Made by a program: the position numbers and the translations under genes. A stretch of 64,000 bases of DNA, taken from Microbispora oryzae. Its GTDB lineage: Bacteria > Actinomycetota > Actinomycetes > Streptosporangiales > Streptosporangiaceae. Of the stretch, positions 33,529-43,358 are shown in pieces. The DNA lies in the NCBI RefSeq assembly GCF_017896165.1, contig NZ_JAFCNB010000011.1:124001-188000 (forward strand), in the 5' to 3' direction. Position 1 is the stretch's first letter, and each line of letters starts with the position of its first letter. Under the pieces are notes generated by a model. It had not been told where the DNA came from, made no database searches, and saw nothing but the letters and a program-made list of their open reading frames with translations.

Positions 33529-36177
33529 TCACCCCGGGAGCGCGCACGCGCGCAGCCAGGACGGGGACAGCAGCGCGTGGGGCGACCCCGTGGCGGCGAG
33601 GGCGAGCTGGACGGCCGGGCCCAGGAACCCGGTCCACAGGTCGGGGATGACGACGGAGGGGTCGTCCGACGCCCACACCGTGGCGCCGTCCCGCGAACGG
33701 CGCAGGAGGCGGAGGCATTCGGCCGCCAGGGCCACGCGGCGGCGGGCCGTGTCGCGGTGCCCGGGGAGCGCCCCGACCATGCGCCACACCTCCAGCACAC
33801 CGGCGAGGCCGTGACACATCGTCGGGTTGTCCAGGAGCGGTGTGACACGGTCGAACGCCGCAACGGCCGCTTGCCGCGCCTCCTTCAGCCCTTCTGTGCG
33901 CCCGGTCGCCGGACAGGCCTGGAGCAGGCACCACAGGAAGCCCGCCATGCCGTGACACCAGTGGTGCGGCACGCGCGTGGAGCCCCCCGCGGTGGACAGG
34001 ATGGTGGTGCCGTCCTCCGTGAGCCCGTGCGCGGCGATGTCCAGGAACGCCTCCCGCGCGAACGCCGCCGTGGCCGCGTCGCCGGTGGACCGGGCCCAGC
34101 TCGCGAGGGCCATCGCGACGCCCGCGGTCCCGTGGGCGGCTCCCCGGTAGACGCGGTCGCACGGATCCTGCTCGGGGTCGGGCGGCCACCCGGCCACGCC
34201 CTCGACCGGCCGCGCCGCCGCGACGATCCGCGCCACCTGCCGACCGGCGAGGTCGCGCCCCCACGACGAGCCGAGAACGGCGTCGAGCAGGCATCCCGCC
34301 CACACGATGCCCGCCGCGCCGGAGAACAGGTCGTAGTCGGCGACCGCGCTGCCCGCCGCGTGCTCGTAGCGTCGCCGCGCCGCCCGGACCAGGTCGTCGC
34401 GGCCCAGCCGCCGTCCCGCGACGGCCAGCGCCACCGCCACTCCGCTGTCTCCGGTGAAGAACCCGTGGGCACGGGCCGACGGCGGACGCCCGGCGAGCCG
34501 TCCGGCGGCGGCCGCGATGTCACGGCCGAACTGTGACGTGCCCAGCGCGGTGTCCAGCGTCGCCAGCGCGACGATCACTCCGGCGGCGCCCGCGTGCAGG
34601 CTCTCCGGCTCGTGCTCGGCGAGATCGTGGTGGGTTCGCCCGCAGTCGCACCCCGCCGTACCGAAGAGCCGGGTGGCCGTTCCCGCGCTCGCCGCCGCGG
34701 CTGTCGCCCAGCGCCGGTCGAGCGCGCCGCGGTAGGCGTCGGGCCCGGCCGCGCGTTCGGCCAGGATCGCAGGGAGCGCGGCCTTCAGCCGCTCGGCCAC
34801 CTCGCCCGCGGCCGGCCGGAGCGCGGGATCCGGGTGATGGCACTCCCGCACGACCGACGCGGCCGCCCGCTGCCCGAGCCGCAGCAGCAGGCCGATCTGG
34901 CGGCCGGCGTCGTCGCCCGGCGGCAGGGTGCCGGGGCAGTGGCCCACGACCGCGTGGGTCACGCAGGAGCCCAGGCTGTAGACGTCGTACGGCGGGGCCG
35001 CGGTCGCGTAGGTCCCCTCCGGGGCCACGTGGCCGTCGGTGCCCCACGGCGGGGGATGCCTCGTCCCGGTGGGGGCGGCGACTTCGAGGTCGACGAGGCA
35101 CGGGCCGTCCGGCCCGATCCGTACGTTGGACAGCTTGAGGTCGCGGTGCACCACGCCGAGCGCGTGCAGCCGGGCCACGACCGCGGCGAGCTCGGGCAGG
35201 AGGCGGAGCCGCTCGGGCGCGGGCAGGCACTCCAGCCGGCCCTCTCCCGCGTCCGTCAGGATCAGATATCCGGCCTCCGGATCGTAGGCCAGCGGCTCGG
35301 GAACGATGCCGGAGCCGCTGAGCCGCCGCATCAGCCGCCACTCGTTCTCCAGCCGGGTCAGCACGTCGTTCCCGAACTCGTCGCCGTCGACTCCGCGCAG
35401 CCGGTGCCGGATGATCACGAGCCGGCGGTCGTCCGGCCGCACGCCGAGCGCGACGTATCCGCGCGCGTCCGCTGTGAGAACCTTGAGCGGGACATAGGTC
35501 GCGCCGTCGACCTCGATGGGGCCGTCGGGCTCGGTGGTGACCGTACGCGCCGCCGGAGGCACCGGAGGAACGGCCCAGCTCGGCTGGCGCCCCCCGGCGT
35601 GGCGCACGTCGGGGTGGAGGCTCCCGTCGGGCGCCCGTACGGCCGCGTGGGCGGCGCCGGCGTAGTCGGTGATCACCTCGGACAGGACGAACGCGCCGTA
35701 CCGGATGAAGAGGGCACCACCGCGGCCGACCGGCAGGTCGGATGTGACGGCGGGCGCGCGGTGGGGACGCCACACGGCGTCCAGGCGGTCGATCAGAGCG
35801 GGCAGGGCGTCGTCGGAGGACGGATACACCGTGACGATCTTCCCCACCTGAGGACGGCCGGCGAGCCCGGCGTTGATCGAGATGATCGAACGCAGGTCGC
35901 CGGGCAGCTTGAAGGCCGTCGAGCCGGCCACCAGCTCGGGGAGCACGATCTCGAGCAGGTCGAGGGCGTCCGCCGCCGAGGCGGAGACATGGAGCTTCCA
36001 CCCCTGCTCCGGCGACTCGCCGGCATGCTGGAAGACCCGCCACGACACCGGATCGTCGCGGTGAACCCGGGTCTTCCAGCCGTCCGGGAGCTCGGCGGCG
36101 AACGCCTCGAGAGCCCGTGCGTACCGAGCGTGGATCCGCTCAGCCCGCGCCGGGCCCGGCGCCCTGCGGTCGTGCAC
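33529..36177 (-). CDS. Class IV-like lanthipeptide synthetase (LanL)
   Basis: The 882-residue enzyme has an N-terminal lyase domain (GWKLHVSASAADAL near 59-72, VGKIVTVYP), a Ser/Thr-kinase-like domain with HRDLKLSN (H344, D346) and LVDLEVA as the metal site, and a LanC-like cyclase. The cyclase has GAAHGTAGVAM, Cys741 in HHWCHGMAG and Cys788-His789 in TMCHGLAG, the three zinc ligands that class IV has and class III lacks. It would phosphorylate and dehydrate Thr/Ser of a precursor, then form thioether rings with Cys. It follows the precursor gene by 24 bases. No protease or transporter gene is nearby. GTG 36177 has AGGGA upstream. Confidence 0.9.
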   Translation of the reverse strand: MHDRRAPGPARAERIHARYARALEAFAAELPDGWKTRVHRDDPVSWRVFQHAGESPEQGWKLHVSASAADALDLLEIVLPELVAGSTAFKLPGDLRSIISINAGLAGRPQVGKIVTVYPSSDDALPALIDRLDAVWRPHRAPAVTSDLPVGRGGALFIRYGAFVLSEVITDYAGAAHAAVRAPDGSLHPDVRHAGGRQPSWAVPPVPPAARTVTTEPDGPIEVDGATYVPLKVLTADARGYVALGVRPDDRRLVIIRHRLRGVDGDEFGNDVLTRLENEWRLMRRLSGSGIVPEPLAYDPEAGYLILTDAGEGRLECLPAPERLRLLPELAAVVARLHALGVVHRDLKLSNVRIGPDGPCLVDLEVAAPTGTRHPPPWGTDGHVAPEGTYATAAPPYDVYSLGSCVTHAVVGHCPGTLPPGDDAGRQIGLLLRLGQRAAASVVRECHHPDPALRPAAGEVAERLKAALPAILAERAAGPDAYRGALDRRWATAAAASAGTATRLFGTAGCDCGRTHHDLAEHEPESLHAGAAGVIVALATLDTALGTSQFGRDIAAAAGRLAGRPPSARAHGFFTGDSGVAVALAVAGRRLGRDDLVRAARRRYEHAAGSAVADYDLFSGAAGIVWAGCLLDAVLGSSWGRDLAGRQVARIVAAARPVEGVAGWPPDPEQDPCDRVYRGAAHGTAGVAMALASWARSTGDAATAAFAREAFLDIAAHGLTEDGTTILSTAGGSTRVPHHWCHGMAGFLWCLLQACPATGRTEGLKEARQAAVAAFDRVTPLLDNPTMCHGLAGVLEVWRMVGALPGHRDTARRRVALAAECLRLLRRSRDGATVWASDDPSVVIPDLWTGFLGPAVQLALAATGSPHALLSPSWLRACALPG

Positions 36178-36201
36178 CGGGGCGTCCCTGAGCCGACCGG
36201 C

Positions 36202-36453
36202 TCAGTCGGGGCACCGGTAGTAGGTGCAGCCGTACCTGGTCGGCTTGACGCTCCGGTCGCCGTGCTCCTCGTCGGCGTCCCTCGGCAGGCCGCGCTCCGA
36301 CAGGACGCCCGCGGGGTCGGCCCCGAAACGCGCCCTGAGCTCGCGATCCCCGTCCATGGAGGTGTTGAGGTGCGACCAGAAGGCGCGTACCGACGCCTCG
36401 TCGGCGATCCGCTCGGCGGGAGTGGCGACGATCTGCTCTCGGATGGAAGACAT
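36202..36453 (-). CDS. Lanthipeptide precursor with two T-x3-C motifs
   Basis: The 83-residue peptide starts at ATG 36453 with AAAGG eight bases upstream. Residues 1 to about 66 are an acidic, helical leader (FWSHLN, then RELRARFGADPAGVLSERGL), which resembles NHLP/Nif11-type leaders rather than the usual class III/IV leader. The C-terminus from 68 is SVKPTRYGCTYYRCPD: T72-x3-C76 and T77-x3-C81, ideal for two consecutive methyllanthionine rings, plus Ser68. The synthetase gene follows directly. The cleavage site is unknown; it may lie near GLP (56-58) or after DEEHGD. Confidence 0.82.
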   Translation of the reverse strand: MSSIREQIVATPAERIADEASVRAFWSHLNTSMDGDRELRARFGADPAGVLSERGLPRDADEEHGDRSVKPTRYGCTYYRCPD

Positions 36454-38490
<2,037 letters not shown>

Positions 38491-38497
38491 CACCGGG

Positions 38498-38537
38498 CCC
38501 GGTCCGGCGTCGGCGTCTCCGCGGACGCCGGACCGGG
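38498..38537 (+). terminator. Terminator of thiC
   Basis: CCCGGTCCGGCGTC pairs perfectly with GACGCCGGACCGGG (14 bases) across a 12-base loop, eight bases after the thiC stop codon. Confidence 0.8.
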
Positions 38538-38553
38538 AAGATCGTGCGTTCCT

Positions 38554-38559
38554 TATGCT
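38554..38559 (+). promoter_or_regulatory. -10 element of the SRPBCC-GNAT gene (leaderless)
   Basis: TATGCT ends six bases before GTG 38566, and no ribosome-binding site is present, so the transcript is probably leaderless. Confidence 0.45.
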
Positions 38560-38565
38560 GGCCGG

Positions 38566-39579
38566 GTGTATTCGACGCGGATATCCCGACACATCGGCGC
38601 GCCGCCGGCTGCGGTCTATCAGGCGCTCGTCGACCCGTACGCGGTCGAGAGGTGGCGGGTGCCGGACGGTATGAGCGGCCAGGTGCACGAGTTCGACGCC
38701 CGTGAGGGAGGGGCGTTCCGCGTCTCCCTCACCTACGACCTGCCCGGCACCGGCGGCAAGACCTCGGCGCACACCGACACCTACCACGGCCGGTTCGTAC
38801 GGCTCGTGCCGGGCGAGCAGGTGGTGGAGGTGGTCGAGTTCGAGACGGCGGACCCCGGGCTGCGTGGTGAGATGACCATGACGACCACGCTGACCGAGTC
38901 GGGCGGCGGCACCGAGGTCGTCATCCTGCACGAGGGAATCCCGGACGCCGTTCCGGCCGCGGACAACGAGGCCGGCACGCGGATGGCGCTCGCCAACCTC
39001 GCCCGGCTCGTCGAACCGGTCCCGGACGCCCCCCGGGTCTTCCTGCGGCACGTCGGCGCGGACGACCAGGACGAGTTCGTCCGGCTCGTGCGGGTCAGCG
39101 CCGACCTGCATCACCCGTGGATGCACCTGCCGGCGACCCCCGAGGCGTTCGCGGCCCACCTCGCCCGGTACGCGGACCGCGAGGCCGAGCAGAGCCTTCT
39201 GGTGTGCGTACGCGAAACCGGTGCCATCGCGGGCCTGGTCAACATCAACAGCGTCATCCGCGGGCGCTTCCAGTGCGCCTCGGTGGCCTACGCGGCTTTC
39301 GCTCCGTCGGCCGGGCGCGGCTACATGACCGAGGGGCTCCGGCTGGTGCTCCGCCACGTGTTCGAGGTGCTGCGGCTCCATCGGCTGGAGGCGAACATCC
39401 AGCCCGGCAACGAGTCCTCGCTGAAGATGGTCAGACGGCTGGGCTTCCTGCGCGAGGGCTACTCGCCCGCGCTGCTGTTCATCGACGGAGCCTGGCGCGA
39501 CCACGAGCGCTGGGCGATCACCGCCGCGGCGGCCGGCCTCGACCCGGGCGACCCGCACCCCACGCTGCCGTCCCGATAG
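38566..39579 (+). CDS. SRPBCC (AHSA1)-GNAT fusion protein
   Basis: The 337-residue protein joins two domains. Residues 1 to about 150 are an AHSA1/SRPBCC ligand-binding fold (IGAPPAAVYQALVDPYAVERW, GRFVRLVPGEQVVEVVEFE). Residues about 156-325 are a RimJ/RimL-type acetyltransferase (FAPSAGRGYMTEGLRLVLRH, NESSLKMVRRLGFLREGY). The fusion suggests that the first domain binds a hydrophobic ligand that is acetylated or that controls acetylation. Both domains look complete. Confidence 0.8.
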   Translation: MYSTRISRHIGAPPAAVYQALVDPYAVERWRVPDGMSGQVHEFDAREGGAFRVSLTYDLPGTGGKTSAHTDTYHGRFVRLVPGEQVVEVVEFETADPGLRGEMTMTTTLTESGGGTEVVILHEGIPDAVPAADNEAGTRMALANLARLVEPVPDAPRVFLRHVGADDQDEFVRLVRVSADLHHPWMHLPATPEAFAAHLARYADREAEQSLLVCVRETGAIAGLVNINSVIRGRFQCASVAYAAFAPSAGRGYMTEGLRLVLRHVFEVLRLHRLEANIQPGNESSLKMVRRLGFLREGYSPALLFIDGAWRDHERWAITAAAAGLDPGDPHPTLPSR

Positions 39580-39584
39580 GGCGG

Positions 39585-39590
39585 TAGCGT
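39585..39590 (+). promoter_or_regulatory. -10 element of the DUF72 gene (leaderless)
   Basis: TAGCGT ends seven bases before ATG 39598, and no Shine-Dalgarno is visible, although the preceding gene ends only 18 bases upstream. Confidence 0.35.
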
Positions 39591-39597
39591 CGGGGCC

Positions 39598-40449
39598 ATG
39601 CGGCTTCATGTGGGTTGTGCGATGTGGGCGCACACGCCGTGGCAGGGGCGTCTCCTGCCGCATCCCCTTCCCCCGGCGGAGCGCCTCCGCGCCTACGCGA
39701 GCTGGTGCAACGCGGTCGAGGGCAACACGACGTTCTACGCCACGCCGTCGCGCGCCACCGTCGAGTCGTGGGCGCGGCAGACCGAGCCCGGCTTCCGGTT
39801 CCTGGTCAAGCTGCCCAAAACCGTGACACACGAGCGCCGCCTCCATGGGGCCGAGGAGGAGCTCCAGGCGTTCCTGGAGGCGATAGAGCCGCTCGGGCCG
39901 CGGGTCGACGCCCTGTGGGTGCAGCTGCCCGGTTCCTTCGGCCCGGCCGAGCTCGGCGCGCTCGCGGCGTTCCTGCGCGGCCTCCCCGGGGCGTACCGGT
40001 ACGCGGTCGAGGTCCGCCACCCGGCTTTCTTCGCCGACGCCCGGTCGGAACGGCTCCTCGAAGGGGTCCTCCGGGCGGCCGGGGCCGAGTGGGTGCCGTT
40101 CGACACCACCGTCCTGTTCGGCCGTCCTCCGACGAGTGAGGCGGAACGCGAGGCGTGGACCCGCAAGCCGCGGCTGCCGCGCCGGTCGGCCGCGCTGACC
40201 GGCCGGCCCGTCGTCCGGTACATCGGCCGGGACGCGGCCACGGAGACGATCGCGGGCTGGGCGCACTGGGTCGACCAGGTCACGGAGTGGCTGCGCGAGG
40301 GCCGCTCGCCGACCGTGTTCGTCCACACCCCTGACAACGCGGAGGCGCTGACGCTCGCCCGCCGCTTCCACGAGGAGGTGCGGACCAGGGTGCCGCAGGT
40401 GGAGCCGCTTCCGGAACCCGTGCCCGCCGAGCCGCTGACCCTCTTCTGA
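39598..40449 (+). CDS. DUF72 family protein
   Basis: The 283-residue protein has the DUF72 TIM-barrel signature (LHVGCAMWAHTPWQGR, EGNTTFYATPS, FRFLVKLPKTVTHERRL, YAVEVRHPAFF, VVRYIGRD, VFVHTPDNAEA). The family is widespread, resembles TIM-barrel nucleases or isomerases in fold, and has no settled function. The ATG is 18 bases after the SRPBCC-GNAT stop. Confidence 0.9.
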   Translation: MRLHVGCAMWAHTPWQGRLLPHPLPPAERLRAYASWCNAVEGNTTFYATPSRATVESWARQTEPGFRFLVKLPKTVTHERRLHGAEEELQAFLEAIEPLGPRVDALWVQLPGSFGPAELGALAAFLRGLPGAYRYAVEVRHPAFFADARSERLLEGVLRAAGAEWVPFDTTVLFGRPPTSEAEREAWTRKPRLPRRSAALTGRPVVRYIGRDAATETIAGWAHWVDQVTEWLREGRSPTVFVHTPDNAEALTLARRFHEEVRTRVPQVEPLPEPVPAEPLTLF

Positions 40450-40611
40450 CGCACTTTTCCACAGGTCCCGCGCACGACCCGGCGGGGCGGAGGGCGCTCG
40501 CTTATTCTGGCCGGGAAAAGGGCGGCGCCCGATGTCCATATCGGCCGGGGCCCGTTCGTCCTTGCACAGAGGACCGGCGAAGGTGCCGTCCCCGGACGAG
40601 GAGAAACACGC

Positions 40612-40956
40612 ATGCCCACCTACATCGCGCTGACCTACACCGCCGACGTCGACTGGACCCGCCCCGAATACGCCGAGGAGACGAAGGAGTACATCGCCTT
40701 CGGCCAGGCGGCGGCCGACGTGCTCAGGGGCGGCCACGCGCTCTACCCCACGGCGACCGCGACGACGGTCCGCGTCCCGGACGGCAAGGGCGGGGAGGTC
40801 GTCACCAGCGACGGGCCCTACACCGAGACGAAGGAGGCGCTGACCGGCTTCTACCTGCTGGAGTGCGCCGACCTCGACGAGGCGGTCGCGGTCGCGGCGA
40901 AGATCCCGGCGGCCTGGAACGGCACCGTCGAGATCAGGCCGGTCATCACGTTCTGA
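40612..40956 (+). CDS. YCII/DGPF-domain protein
   Basis: The 114-residue protein belongs to the YCII-related DGPF family: the name motif appears as SDGPYTETKEALTGFYLLE. These small proteins often stand next to ECF42-group sigma factors and may take part in their signalling, but their chemistry is unknown. GAGGAGAAACACGC before the ATG is a strong ribosome-binding site. The sigma factor gene begins ten bases after its stop. Confidence 0.9.
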   Translation: MPTYIALTYTADVDWTRPEYAEETKEYIAFGQAAADVLRGGHALYPTATATTVRVPDGKGGEVVTSDGPYTETKEALTGFYLLECADLDEAVAVAAKIPAAWNGTVEIRPVITF

Positions 40957-40966
40957 CTGTCCGGCG

Positions 40967-42181
40967 ATGACGACCGGTGACGCGGTGGCGCGGCTGGTGC
41001 GCGAGGAGGGGCCCCGGGTCCTGGCCACGCTCATCCGCGTCACCGGCAACATCGAGCTGGCCGAAGACGTGATGCAGGACGCCGTCGTCCGGGCGCTGGA
41101 GACGTGGCCGCGCGACGGCGTGCCCGGCAACCCCCGAGGCTGGCTGCTGGTAACGGCGCGGCACCGGGCGATCGACCTGGTGCGGCGGCGGGCGCGCGGG
41201 ACGGCCAAGGAGGCCGAGGCGATGGCGATGACCGATCCGCCGCCAGAGCCGGTCGAGGTGGTCCGCGACGACCTGCTGCGACTGGTCTTCACCTGCTGCC
41301 ATCCGGCCCTGAGCCTGGAGGCGCAGGTCGCGCTGGCACTGCGCACGCTGGGCGGGCTGTCGACCGCCGAGGTCGCCCGCGCCCTGCTCGTGCCGGAGGC
41401 GACCATGGCCAAGCGGCTCACCCGGGCGAAGCGGAAGATCGTTCAGGCGCGCATCCCCTACCGGGTGCCCGCCGCGGACGAGCTCCCCGCCCGGCTCGCC
41501 GGCGTCGCGGCGACCATCTACCTGATCTTCAACGAGGGGTACGCGGCCGGGGCCGGCGCGGATCTCGTCCGCACGGCGCTGACCGTGGAGGCGGTCCGGC
41601 TGGCCCGGCTGCTGGCCGAGCTGATGCCCGACGAGCCGACCGTGCTGGGTCTGCTGGCGTTGCTGCTGCTGCAGAACTCCCGGCGGGGAGCGCGGCTGGA
41701 CGCCGACGGCCGGCCGGTGCTGCTCGCCGACCAGGACCGCGGCCGGTGGAACGCCGTGGAGATAAGAGAGGGCGTCGAGCGGGTGGGGCAGGCGCTGCGG
41801 CGCACTCCCGACCGGCCCGACGCCTACGTGGTGCAGGCCGCCATCGCCGCGTGCCACGCCCTCGCGCCCTCCCCGGCGGCGACGAACTGGGACGCGGTCG
41901 TCTCCTGGTACGACGTGCTGCTCACCGTCCAGGACACCTCGGTCATCCGCCTCAACCGGGCCGTCGCGGTGGCCGAGCGCGACGGTCCGGCCGCGGGGCT
42001 GACTCTGGTCGACGCGATCTCCGGGCTCACGGCCTACCCGTGGTGGCATGCCACCCGGGCCGAGCTGCTGCTCCGGCTGGGCCGCGGCGAGGAGGCGCGC
42101 GAGGCGTACGGCCAGGCGCTCGCGGCCGGAATGAGCGAGCCCCAGGCCCGCCACCTTCGCGACCGGCTCGCCACGTGCTGA
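40967..42181 (+). CDS. ECF sigma factor, ECF42-like, with C-terminal TPR-like extension
   Basis: The 404-residue protein has sigma region 2 (AEDVMQDAVVRALETWP, NPRGWLLVTARHRAIDLVRR), region 4 (LRTLGGLSTAEVARALLVPE, MAKRLTRAKRKI) and a long C-terminal helical domain of about 200 residues (IYLIFNEGYAAG, ending AREAYGQALAAG). This layout plus the upstream DGPF gene matches the ECF42 group, in which the C-terminal domain replaces an anti-sigma factor in control. The target promoter is not evident here. Confidence 0.9.
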   Translation: MTTGDAVARLVREEGPRVLATLIRVTGNIELAEDVMQDAVVRALETWPRDGVPGNPRGWLLVTARHRAIDLVRRRARGTAKEAEAMAMTDPPPEPVEVVRDDLLRLVFTCCHPALSLEAQVALALRTLGGLSTAEVARALLVPEATMAKRLTRAKRKIVQARIPYRVPAADELPARLAGVAATIYLIFNEGYAAGAGADLVRTALTVEAVRLARLLAELMPDEPTVLGLLALLLLQNSRRGARLDADGRPVLLADQDRGRWNAVEIREGVERVGQALRRTPDRPDAYVVQAAIAACHALAPSPAATNWDAVVSWYDVLLTVQDTSVIRLNRAVAVAERDGPAAGLTLVDAISGLTAYPWWHATRAELLLRLGRGEEAREAYGQALAAGMSEPQARHLRDRLATC

Positions 42182-42203
42182 CGGCCGGGGAGGCCGGCGG
42201 GGC

Positions 42204-43358
42204 TCAGCGTTTGACGGCGCGCAGCACGACGAACTTGGGGTCGCTCGCCGCGACCTCGCAGTTGCCGAACAGGCGGCGCAGCTTGGCGTGATAGCCGAGG
42301 TGGCGGTTGCCGACCACCCACAGCTCGCCGCCGCGACGCAGGGCGGCGCGCGACCCGTTGAACATCCGCCAGGCCGTCGCGTCGGTGGTCCCGCGATGAC
42401 TGTGGAACGGCGGATTGTTGAGCACCAGGTCGACCGTCTTCGCGGGCACGTCCGACATTCCGTCGGCGGCGACGAACCGGGCGGACGCGCCCGCTTCCGC
42501 GTTCGCCCGGAACGTGGCCTCGGCCGAGGCGAGGGCCTGGTAGGACTCGTCGACGAAGGTCACCTCGACGTCCTGGCCGGAACGCGCGGCGGCGAGCCCG
42601 ATCACCCCGTTGCCGCAGCCCAGGTCGACGACGTGCTCCCCGGGCCGAGGCGCGGGCAGATGCCGCAGGAAGAACCGGGTGCCGATGTCCAGCCGGTCGG
42701 CGCAGAAGACGCCCGCGTGGCTGGTGACGCGCAGACCCGCGACCGCGCCGGCGTCGGGCGGCAGCGCGTACGTCAGGGGCCACGGACTGGCGGTCCGGGG
42801 CAGCCCGGCGTCGGGCGAGCAGAAGATGAGCCGGGCCTTCCTGACGGCCGGCGACGTCCGGGTGGGGCCGAGGACGCGTTCGAACAGCCGGAGCGTCGAG
42901 GTGTGGATCTCGGTGACCATGCCCGTCCCGACGACGACCGTCCCCGCGTGCAGAGACGGCGCGAGGCGGTGCAACTGGTCCTCAAGGAGCGCGAGGCTCT
43001 TGGGCACCCGGATGAGCAGCACGTCGATCCGGCCCGGCGGGTCGTCCCTCGTCGTGCGCAGCGGCACGGCCTCCGGGTCGGTCCCGTTGCGGGCCAGGTT
43101 GGCGACGGTCGCCCGCTGTCCCAGGAAGGAGTCGCCGATCTGCACCGGCCGGTGCCGGGCCAGCGCGGTGACGAGGGCGCCCCAGCGGTCGCCCAGCACC
43201 ACCACCGTGCCCGACAGGTCCACCGGCTCGCCGTCGATCCCGTCGAGGTGCCGCAGCAGGTATTCGTCCGCGGCGTCCCACGCGCGGAAGGGGTCGCGGG
43301 GATCCTCCGGGAAGCGGGTGAGGTCGAACTCACCGCGCGACGTCGTCAAACGGTTCAT
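42204..43358 (-). CDS. RlmG/RsmC-like rRNA methyltransferase
   Basis: The 384-residue protein has an N-terminal degenerate methyltransferase-like half and a C-terminal SAM-binding half (VVDLGCGNGVIGLAAARSG) with the base-modifying motif NNPPFHSHR. This two-domain layout is that of RlmG/RsmC enzymes, which make N2-methylguanosine in rRNA. Its ATG overlaps the stop of the upstream histidine kinase (ATGA), so it is the third gene of an RR-HK-methyltransferase operon. It is convergent with the sigma factor gene. Confidence 0.85.
   Translation of the reverse strand: MNRLTTSRGEFDLTRFPEDPRDPFRAWDAADEYLLRHLDGIDGEPVDLSGTVVVLGDRWGALVTALARHRPVQIGDSFLGQRATVANLARNGTDPEAVPLRTTRDDPPGRIDVLLIRVPKSLALLEDQLHRLAPSLHAGTVVVGTGMVTEIHTSTLRLFERVLGPTRTSPAVRKARLIFCSPDAGLPRTASPWPLTYALPPDAGAVAGLRVTSHAGVFCADRLDIGTRFFLRHLPAPRPGEHVVDLGCGNGVIGLAAARSGQDVEVTFVDESYQALASAEATFRANAEAGASARFVAADGMSDVPAKTVDLVLNNPPFHSHRGTTDATAWRMFNGSRAALRRGGELWVVGNRHLGYHAKLRRLFGNCEVAASDPKFVVLRAVKR

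Noticed and set aside
31611-33863. A 750-codon minus-strand frame opposite the WD40 region
   Set aside because: It mirrors repeated WD40 codons, has no recognisable motif and no ribosome-binding site.
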